Of a stretch of DNA of 9,641 bases, positions 5,271 through 9,641 are shown one piece after another. The notes beneath the pieces were generated by a model that was not told where the DNA came from, did not search any database, and saw only the letters and a list, made by a program, of their open reading frames with translations. The stretch is from Thermoleophilia bacterium (GTDB lineage Bacteria > Actinomycetota > Thermoleophilia > Gaiellales > Gaiellaceae). Each line of letters begins with the position of its first letter. The first letter of the stretch is position 1. Where the stretch lies: assembly GCA_014534295.1 (NCBI GenBank), contig JACVRU010000070.1, positions 1 to 9,641 on the forward strand. The letters are read 5' to 3'. The translations under genes and the position numbers were made by a program.

Positions 5271-6119
5271 CTAGCCGGCGACGCGGTAGAGCCGCCGCTT
5301 CCCCGGCAGGCCCTTGAGCTCTTGCTCGCCTGCCTCCTCGAGCTGGATGCCCGATCCTTCCAGCAGGCCGGCGACGGCCTGGGAGACGAGCACCTCGCCG
5401 GGCGCGGCGAGCGACGCGACCCGGGTCGCCGTGTGCACCGCGATGCCGCGGAGGTTGCCCGCCTCCCGCTCGACCTCCCCGGAGTGGACTCCGGCCCGGA
5501 GCTCGAGCGCGTCGGCCCCCGCAGCCTGCTGCATGGCGAGCGCGCAGCGGACGGCCCGGGCGGCGCCGTCGAACGTGGCCAGGAAGCCGTCGCCGGTCGT
5601 CGCCACCTCGATGCCGCGGAACCGGTCGAGCTCGATCCGCGCCCGGTCGGCGTGGCGACCCAGGAGCTGCTTCCAGGTCTTGTCTCCGAGCTCGGCGGCG
5701 AGCGCGGTCGATCCGACGATGTCGGTGACGAGGAGCGTCGCCACGACGCGCTCGCCCGTCTCCGGCGGCTTGCCGAAGCCGCGCACCCCGGCGATCTCGA
5801 TCGTGACGACGGGCTCGTCTCCCTCGACCCACGCGTCGTGGCCGGGCGGGATCTCGAAGGCCTGCCCCGGCAGAATCAGCCGGGTCGCGCCCGCGTCCGT
5901 CTCGACCCGCAGCTGCCCGGACAGGTGAACGCCTCGATGGTGGTACTCGCAGCTCACCGTGCCGGCCACGGGCTGCACGTGCTCGGACCAGCGCCAGCCC
6001 GGTTGCACGACTGTCCAGGCGAGCTGGACCTCGCCCAGGTTGACGACCTTCGACCTGAGGAAGGGCAGCTCGAGCAGCTCGTCGGGCTCGTCGAAGCTCT
6101 TCGCGTCGAGGCGGGTCAT
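5271..6119 (-). CDS. Cupin-like domain plus class III adenylate/guanylate cyclase domain protein
   Basis: 282 aa, no membrane segment. Residues about 20-112 look like a cupin (CEYHHRGVHLSG, then PGQAFEIPPGHDAWVEGDEP). Residues about 125-282 form a class III nucleotide cyclase: TDIVGST with metal Asp133, TTGDGF with metal Asp177, LRAGVHSGEVE near 207-217, and the end pattern ELKGLPGKRRLYRV. Such proteins would make cAMP (or cGMP) in response to whatever the cupin binds; this is family-based inference. Two expected active-site positions are changed: the Lys usual before TTGDG is Ala173, and the Asn of the VNxAxR motif is His229, while Arg233 is kept. ATG 6119 is chosen although the frame runs upstream to 6572: TAGACT ends 7 nt before it, and upstream residues are shadows of the CBS gene. 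It is divergent from the CBS gene by 96 nt. Its TAG stop is in frame with the LuxR remnant. Confidence 0.88.
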   Translation of the reverse strand: MTRLDAKSFDEPDELLELPFLRSKVVNLGEVQLAWTVVQPGWRWSEHVQPVAGTVSCEYHHRGVHLSGQLRVETDAGATRLILPGQAFEIPPGHDAWVEGDEPVVTIEIAGVRGFGKPPETGERVVATLLVTDIVGSTALAAELGDKTWKQLLGRHADRARIELDRFRGIEVATTGDGFLATFDGAARAVRCALAMQQAAGADALELRAGVHSGEVEREAGNLRGIAVHTATRVASLAAPGEVLVSQAVAGLLEGSGIQLEEAGEQELKGLPGKRRLYRVAG

Positions 6120-6126
6120 CGGGGCG

Positions 6127-6132
6127 AGTCTA
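6127..6132 (-). promoter_or_regulatory. -10 box TAGACT of the cyclase gene
   Basis: Reading leftward, TAGACT is followed by 7 nt and the ATG at 6119, a leaderless-style layout without a Shine-Dalgarno. It lies in the 96-nt spacer shared with the divergent CBS gene. Confidence 0.5.
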
Positions 6133-6200
6133 CGCAGGCCGCTGCGGCTTTCTACCGACAGCGTTGCCGCGCGCTCGCCGATGGCTCTTCCCGGGTTCGG

Positions 6201-6210
6201 GAGCATGCTC
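6201..6210. promoter_or_regulatory. Perfect 10-bp palindrome before the CBS gene
   Basis: GAGCATGCTC is a perfect palindrome. The hexamer CATGCT inside it (6204-6209) ends 6 nt before the ATG at 6216, the place where a leaderless -10 would sit. It could be an operator overlapping the promoter. A 10-bp palindrome alone can arise by chance. Confidence 0.3.
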
Positions 6211-6215
6211 CGCCC

Positions 6216-6620
6216 ATGACTCTCGCGGCCTCCCATCCCCTCTCCCGCCTCCCGGTCTCCGCAGCCATGCACGAGGGCGTCATCACCTGCGACCGCGACG
6301 CCCCCCTCAGCGAGGTCGCCCGCCTGATGTCGGAAGAGAGCGTCCATTGCGTCGTCGTCGCGGGCGCGGAGGGGCTGCCCTGGGCCCTGATCTCGGACCT
6401 CGACCTCACCGCCGCGGCCTCGGTCCGCGGTTTGATCGGCCAGACGGCGGCGGCGACGGCGGCGACGCCGGTGGTGACCGTCCGCCCCGACGAGACCCTC
6501 GAGCGCGCGGCGCAGCTGATGACCGAGCACGGGATCTCGCACCTCGTCGTCGCCGAGCCGGGCGGAAGCCATCCGCTCGGCGTCCTCTCGACGCTCGACA
6601 TCGCGCGCGCGGCTGCCTAG
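6216..6620 (+). CDS. Two-CBS-domain protein
   Basis: 134-aa soluble protein made of a tandem CBS (Bateman) pair. CBS1 is about residues 12-69 (AAMHEGVITCDRDAPLSEVA ... ALISDLDL) and CBS2 about 79-134 (TPVVTVRPDETLERAAQLMT ... LGVLSTLDIARA). Stand-alone CBS pairs bind adenine nucleotides and sense energy state or act through a partner; no partner domain is fused here. The start ATG 6216 is chosen because the domain begins right after it and the upstream frame (open to 5322) is only antisense to the cyclase. The imperfect -10 CATGCT lies 6 nt upstream inside a palindrome. The divergent cyclase makes an adenine-nucleotide signalling link tempting but unproven. The stop overlaps the convergent 65-aa gene by CTAG. 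Confidence 0.88.
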   Translation: MTLAASHPLSRLPVSAAMHEGVITCDRDAPLSEVARLMSEESVHCVVVAGAEGLPWALISDLDLTAAASVRGLIGQTAAATAATPVVTVRPDETLERAAQLMTEHGISHLVVAEPGGSHPLGVLSTLDIARAAA

Positions 6621-6814
6621 CCGCGGCCGCGCCGGAAGCGGCCCGAGCTCGCGTCCCGGAACCAGCCGCCGCCGACCGAGAGCCCGATGCCGATCAGGGT
6701 CGGGATCCCCGCGAAGAACGCGTACACGACGAGCGCCCGGGCTCCCCAGGCGACGCCGATCGCGACTCCGAGAACGACGACGACGAGCAGGACGGCGACC
6801 ATCGCGCGCGACAC
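6617..6814 (-). CDS. Small two-helix membrane protein (hypothetical, 65 aa)
   Basis: No named family recognised. Residues 5-24 (MVAVLLVVVVLGVAIGVAWG) and about 28-48 are two membrane segments, followed by a basic tail (FRDASSGRFRRGRG) likely cytoplasmic. The start is GTG at 6814; AGGA lies about 11 nt upstream as a weak Shine-Dalgarno, and an in-frame ATG at 6802 is an alternative. The upstream region overlaps the -10 of the divergent tRNA-Leu. Its stop shares CTAG with the convergent CBS gene. Composition and the neat fit between neighbours support a real gene. Confidence 0.6.
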   Translation of the reverse strand: MSRAMVAVLLVVVVLGVAIGVAWGARALVVYAFFAGIPTLIGIGLSVGGGWFRDASSGRFRRGRG

Positions 6815-6822
6815 GGTGGCTC

Positions 6823-6830
6823 TATCCTGT
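6823..6830 (+). promoter_or_regulatory. tRNA-Leu promoter -10 (TATCCTGT)
   Basis: CTATCCTGT, identical to the 9-mer before tRNA-Arg(TCT) and tRNA-His. TATCCT ends 25 nt before the tRNA gene, so the precursor leader is longer here. No clear -35 is seen. Confidence 0.55.
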
Positions 6831-6853
6831 CAGTTCACTCCGAGAAGCCGCGC

Positions 6854-6938
6854 GCGGGCGTGGCGGAACTGGCAGACGCGGCGGGTTTAGGTCCCGTTGA
6901 GCTCCGGCTCGTTGGAGGTTCGAGTCCTCCCGCCCGCA
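6854..6938 (+). tRNA. tRNA-Leu (anticodon TAG, reads CUA)
   Basis: Class II tRNA. The acceptor GCGGGCG (6854-6860) pairs with CGCCCGC (6931-6937). The anticodon stem GCGGG/CCCGT encloses TTTAGGT, giving TAG. A long variable arm folds as GAGC-TCCG-GCTC, as expected for Leu. The T arm is GGAGG-TTCGAGT-CCTCC. The discriminator is A6938 and CCA is not encoded. Confidence 0.96.
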
Positions 6939-6970
6939 CTACTCGAAGCGGGCCGTCGGCCAGAGCGCCG

Positions 6971-7081
6971 TCAGTCGTCGAGAGCCGGCTTCGTCTCGGG
7001 CTCGGGGCCGTCGTCCTCGGCCGGCTCGTCGTCGGCCTGGACGTCGATGCTGTCCTCTTCGGGCAGGCGGTGCTCGCTCAC
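6971..7081 (-). CDS. Acidic 36-aa microprotein, GTGA-coupled
   Basis: A very short frame of 36 residues starting MSEHRLPEEDSIDVQ and ending KPALDD. About half the residues are Asp or Glu, so it is strongly acidic and probably disordered. Its GTG start (7081-7079) overlaps the TGA stop of the upstream 63-aa gene as GTGA, the classic layout for translational coupling. It ends 32 nt from the convergent tRNA-Leu. No family recognised. Evidence for coding is the overlap geometry, plus a frame that opens exactly at the overlap and carries no rare codons. Acidic frames arise easily in GAC/GAG-rich DNA, so chance cannot be excluded. Confidence 0.45.
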   Translation of the reverse strand: MSEHRLPEEDSIDVQADDEPAEDDGPEPETKPALDD

Positions 7082-7269
7082 GCATCCACGTTAACGGCCA
7101 CGCCGGGCTCGAGCACCGACCAAACGCCCAGATAGACCTCGAGCTCGCCCTCGGGGATCGCGGTGGCGAGCTCCAGGCCGTCGTCGACCGCCGTGGCCGG
7201 GTGGCCAAGGTCTTCGAGGAACGCCGCCAGGCGATCGCCGTACGCCGGATCCGAGAGCCGCAACTTCAC
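7078..7269 (-). CDS. Small hypothetical protein (63 aa)
   Basis: 63-aa product reading MKLRLSDPAYGDRLAAFLED, then a beta-like second half with ELEVYLGVW near residues 45-53. It looks like a compact alpha/beta fold; no family can be named. The GTG start at 7269 is chosen over an upstream open frame reaching 7416 because GGAAGG lies 5 nt before it and the upstream residues are Cys/Pro/Arg-rich noise antisense to trigger factor. It is divergent from trigger factor with 68 nt between the starts. Its TGA stop overlaps the GTG start of the acidic 36-aa frame by 4 nt, suggesting a two-gene operon. Confidence 0.65.
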   Translation of the reverse strand: MKLRLSDPAYGDRLAAFLEDLGHPATAVDDGLELATAIPEGELEVYLGVWSVLEPGVAVNVDA

Positions 7270-7337
7270 AAGTGCCTTCCGGTCGCAGTGTCCCTCCCCG
7301 CGAACGCGCTCCGCGTCCCCCGTCGGAGGCATCCGCC

Positions 7338-8717
7338 GTGCCGACAGAGGTCTGGTACAACGGCTTGGTGCAGACCCAGCTGGAGGAGCTCGCGGACAAC
7401 AAGGTGCGCCTGACAATCGAGGTCCCGAGCGACGACCTCCGCCACGCCGTCGAGCACGCCGCCTCGGACCTCGCCCAGCAGGCGAAGATCCCCGGCTTCC
7501 GGCAGGGCAAGGTGCCGATGCCCGTGCTGCTGTCGCGGGTCGGCAAGGAGCGCCTCTACGCGGAGGCCGTCGAGAGCCACATCGGGGGCTGGTTCTGGGC
7601 GGCCGCCTCGCGCGAGGGCCTGCGCCCCACGTCGCAGCCGGACTTCGACTTCGAGCTCCCGACCACCGAGGCCGAGGGCTGGACGTTCACCGCGACGGTC
7701 GACGTCCAGCCGCAGCCCGAGTTGCCCGACTGGACGACACTCGAGGTCCCGCGGGCCGAGACCGCCGTGCCGGAGGAGCTCGTCGAGGCCGAGCTCGACG
7801 CGCTGCGGGCGACCGTCGCGGAGCTCTCGCCGGTGGACGGACGGCCCGCGCAGGCCGGCGACGTCGCGGTCGTCGACCTCGTCGACCCGGAGGGCGAGGG
7901 CGGCCAGCGCGACTACGTCGTCGAGATCGGCTCGGGGCGGCTCGTCGAGGAGATCGAGCGTTCGCTCGTCGGCATGTCCGCAGGCGAGTCCGGGTCGGTC
8001 GAGTTCGAGCTCGCCGACGACTCCCGCCGCTCGGTGGAGGTCTCCCTCAAGGAGCTCCGCGAGCGCGTGCTGCCGCCTCTCGACGACGAGCTGGCGCGCA
8101 CGACCAGCGAGTTCGACACGCTGGCCGAGCTGCGCGCCGACGTCGAGACGCGCCTGCGCGACCAGCTCGAGGCCGAGGCCGAGGGCGCCTTCCGGGCGGC
8201 CGCCGTCGATCGCCTCGTCGAGGCGACCAGGGTCGAACCGCAGGGCCCGATCGTCGACGCGCGCACACGGGAGCTCCTGAACGGCCTCGTCCGCTCGGTG
8301 GAGCGGCGCGGCGTCGACTTCGAGAGCTATCTCGCGCTGACCGGTCAGCGCGCGGAGGAGCTCGTCGCCCGGCTCCAGGACGAGGCGCAGCGATCGGTCG
8401 CGAGGGAGATCGTCCTCGAGGCGCTCGCCGAGCGGCTCGGGCTGGAGGTCGCCGACGAGGAGATCGTCGAGTTGATCGCAGAGGAGGCGGAGGCGGCCGG
8501 GGAGGACCCGCGTCCGATCGTGGAGGAGCTGTTCCGCCACGGGGGCGACCGGCGACTGCGCACCGACCTCCGGCTGCGCAAGGCGGTCGACCGGCTCGCG
8601 GCCGACGTCAGGCCGATCTCGCCCGAGCTCGCCGAGGCGCGGCAGGCGATCTGGACGCCGGAGCAGGAAAAGGCGGCGGCGGAGACAAAGTTGTGGACCC
8701 CCGGAAGCAAGGAGTAG
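7338..8717 (+). CDS. tig: Trigger factor (ribosome-associated chaperone, PPIase)
   Basis: 459 aa from GTG 7338 (E. coli: 432). The N-terminal ribosome-binding domain carries the signature GFRQGKVP at 53-60. A middle FKBP-type domain (about 160-250, with VVEIGSGRLVEEIERSLVGMSAGES) is shorter than usual, and its active-site end (normally fPxxY...LaGk) is hardly recognisable, so PPIase activity may be weak. The helical C-terminal chaperone domain fills the rest. GTG 7338 is chosen because GGAGG (7325-7329) lies 8 nt upstream. GTG 7368 is a serious rival: there the product begins VQTQLEEL, aligning with the usual family N-terminus, and TACAAC ends 6 nt before it. Trigger factor binds nascent chains at the ribosome exit. 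It is followed after 2 nt by clpP, whose Shine-Dalgarno lies in the end of tig, so the two are in one operon. Confidence 0.93.
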   Translation: MPTEVWYNGLVQTQLEELADNKVRLTIEVPSDDLRHAVEHAASDLAQQAKIPGFRQGKVPMPVLLSRVGKERLYAEAVESHIGGWFWAAASREGLRPTSQPDFDFELPTTEAEGWTFTATVDVQPQPELPDWTTLEVPRAETAVPEELVEAELDALRATVAELSPVDGRPAQAGDVAVVDLVDPEGEGGQRDYVVEIGSGRLVEEIERSLVGMSAGESGSVEFELADDSRRSVEVSLKELRERVLPPLDDELARTTSEFDTLAELRADVETRLRDQLEAEAEGAFRAAAVDRLVEATRVEPQGPIVDARTRELLNGLVRSVERRGVDFESYLALTGQRAEELVARLQDEAQRSVAREIVLEALAERLGLEVADEEIVELIAEEAEAAGEDPRPIVEELFRHGGDRRLRTDLRLRKAVDRLAADVRPISPELAEARQAIWTPEQEKAAAETKLWTPGSKE

Positions 8718-8719
8718 CG

Positions 8720-9304
8720 ATGAGTCCCCTGATCCCGATGGTCATCGAGCAGACCTCGCGCGGCGAGCGCTCGTTCGACATCTACTCGCGCCTGCTCAAC
8801 GAGCGGATCATCTTCCTGGGCACCCCGATCGACGACCAGATCGCGAATCTGATCGTCGCCCAGCTGCTCCATCTGGAGTCGGAGGACCCGGACAAGGACA
8901 TCTCGATCTACATCAACTCCCCGGGCGGCTCCGTGTACTCGGGCCTGGCGATCTACGACACGATGCAGTTCATCCGGCCGGACATCCAGACGATCTGCGT
9001 CGGCATCGCGATGTCCATGGGGGCGCTCATCCTCGCGGGCGGGGCGAACGGGAAGCGGATGGCGCTGCCGAACGCGAAGATCCTGATCCACCAGGTCTCC
9101 TCCGGCTTCCAGGGGCAGGCGACCGACATCGAGATCCAGGCGCGCGAGATCATCGGGATCAAGCGCCGCCTCGAGGAGATCATCGCCAAGCACACCGACC
9201 AGGACCTCGAGAAGGTGAGCAGGGACATGGAGCGGGACTACTTCATGACCGCGGAGGAGTCGAAGGACTACGGGATCATCGACCAGGTGATCGAGCACCG
9301 ATGA
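8720..9304 (+). CDS. clpP: ATP-dependent Clp protease proteolytic subunit ClpP
   Basis: 194-aa serine peptidase subunit that assembles into the 14-mer Clp chamber in the cytoplasm and degrades proteins delivered by ClpX or ClpC. The catalytic triad is Ser99 (GIAMSMGA), His124 (ILIHQVSSGFQGQ) and Asp173 (RDYFMTAEE), spaced as in E. coli ClpP. INSPGGSVYSGLAIYD (65-80) is the standard motif. The residue pair before the nucleophile is Ala-Met rather than the more common Ala-Ala. The N-terminus (MSPLIPMVIEQTSRGERSFD) is short, with little or no propeptide. AAGGAG (8709-8714) lies 5 nt before the ATG and overlaps the end of tig. Actinobacteria often have two clpP genes; only one is visible here before clpX. 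Confidence 0.98.
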   Translation: MSPLIPMVIEQTSRGERSFDIYSRLLNERIIFLGTPIDDQIANLIVAQLLHLESEDPDKDISIYINSPGGSVYSGLAIYDTMQFIRPDIQTICVGIAMSMGALILAGGANGKRMALPNAKILIHQVSSGFQGQATDIEIQAREIIGIKRRLEEIIAKHTDQDLEKVSRDMERDYFMTAEESKDYGIIDQVIEHR

Positions 9305-9343
9305 CGGTGGTCATCGGAGCGATTTCGAGGTAAAAGGAGAGAC

Positions 9344-9641
9344 GTGGCCCGTCCGAACGAAGGGAACGAGCAGCTGCTCTGCAGCTTCTGCGGCAAGAGC
9401 CAGCGACAGGTCAAGAAGCTGATCGCCGGGCCGGGCGTCTACATCTGCGACGAGTGCATCGATCTCTGCAACGAGATCATCGACGAGGAGCTGACCGCTC
9501 CCCCGACCTTCGACATCGACAACCTGCCCAAGCCGAGGGAGATCTACGGCGTCCTCAACGAGTACGTCGTGGGGCAGGAGCAGGCCAAGCGCACGCTCTC
9601 CGTGGCGGTCTACAACCACTACAAGCGCGTGCAGATGATGC
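9344..9641 (+). CDS. clpX: ATP-dependent Clp protease ATP-binding subunit ClpX (N-terminal part, runs off the window)
   Basis: The visible 99 codons begin MARPNEGNEQLLCSFCGKSQ. They contain the complete ClpX zinc-binding domain with C13, C16, C35 and C38 (CSFCGK ... YICDECIDLC), followed by the linker and the start of the AAA+ region (PKPREIYGVLNEYVVGQEQAKRTLSVAVYNHYKR). The Walker A motif lies beyond the right edge. ClpX unfolds tagged substrates and feeds them to ClpP. The start is GTG 9344 with AAGGAG (9334-9339) 4 nt upstream. It lies 39 nt after clpP, in the same operon. The gene is cut by the window end, not broken. Confidence 0.97.
   Translation, partial: MARPNEGNEQLLCSFCGKSQRQVKKLIAGPGVYICDECIDLCNEIIDEELTAPPTFDIDNLPKPREIYGVLNEYVVGQEQAKRTLSVAVYNHYKRVQMM

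Noticed and set aside
5322..6215. N-terminal extension of the CBS frame antisense to the cyclase
   Set aside because: There are no domains and the residue composition is that of a shadow; the CBS domain begins just after ATG 6216.
6120..6572. N-terminal extension of the cyclase frame across the CBS gene
   Set aside because: It is antisense to a clear CBS pair. The cupin starts after ATG 6119, which has its own -10 at 7 nt.
7266..8540. Long - strand open frame opposite trigger factor
   Set aside because: It has an antisense-shadow composition (many Leu, Arg, Asp, His without motifs), and trigger factor on the other strand is certain.
7163..8719. Long + strand extension in the clpP frame upstream of the ATG at 8720
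   Set aside because: The frame is open only because stops are rare in GC-rich DNA. Residues are Arg-rich and overlap trigger factor; clpP has its own Shine-Dalgarno and a normal N-terminus at 8720.
1..9641. CRISPR array, insertion sequence, prophage, toxin-antitoxin or defence island
   Set aside because: No regularly spaced repeats, transposase, integrase, or toxin/antitoxin-like pairs were seen. Despite five tRNA genes, no direct repeat of a tRNA 3' end was noticed that would suggest an attachment site.

Overview
The window is high-GC DNA (about 70% by eye), densely packed, with GTG starts common and no CRISPR array, transposase or phage gene. The organism is most likely a high-GC actinobacterium, perhaps of the Thermoleophilia (Gaiella/Solirubrobacter relatives). 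The reasons are the mix of families (actinobacterial LuxR tail, cupin-adenylate cyclase, caa3_CtaG), TAnnnT -10 boxes, and several apparently leaderless genes. The class-level guess is inference only.

Layout. 1-1900: a CtaG-type membrane protein (-), a tRNA-Gly(TCC) (+) sharing a symmetric -10 box with it, a ferritin-like DUF892-type protein (-) and a 98-aa hypothetical (-). 1900-3900: an AI-2E/PerM-type transporter (+) and a secreted CAP-domain protein (+) that converges on a GlsB/YeaQ-type small membrane protein (-), the two stop codons sharing CTAG. 3900-4810: tRNA-Arg(TCT) (-), a PfpI/DJ-1 protein (+), then a tRNA-His(GTG)/tRNA-Arg(TCG) pair (+). 4820-6620: a 5'-truncated LuxR regulator (-) directly behind a cupin plus class III cyclase gene (-), and a divergent two-CBS-domain protein (+). 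6617-7270: a 65-aa membrane protein (-), tRNA-Leu(TAG) (+) and two coupled small ORFs of 63 and 36 codons (-). 7338-9641: trigger factor, clpP and the start of clpX (+), a protein quality-control operon that runs off the right edge.

How it works together. Only the right end is a functional unit: trigger factor folds nascent chains, and ClpX delivers substrates to the ClpP protease. The rest is a set of single housekeeping, stress or envelope genes between tRNA genes. Promoter architecture is the most informative theme. Four protein genes have TAnnnT ending 6 or 7 nt before the start codon (leaderless style), while the operon genes have clear Shine-Dalgarno sequences. Three tRNA transcription units share an exact 9-mer, CTATCCTGT.

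No stretch over 300 bases lacks a gene. The longest spacers are 1401-1567 and 6120-6215. I see no convincing new defence or metabolic system. The points most worth a second look are the leaderless/tRNA promoter grammar, the truncated LuxR frame behind the cyclase, and the GTGA-coupled microprotein pair.
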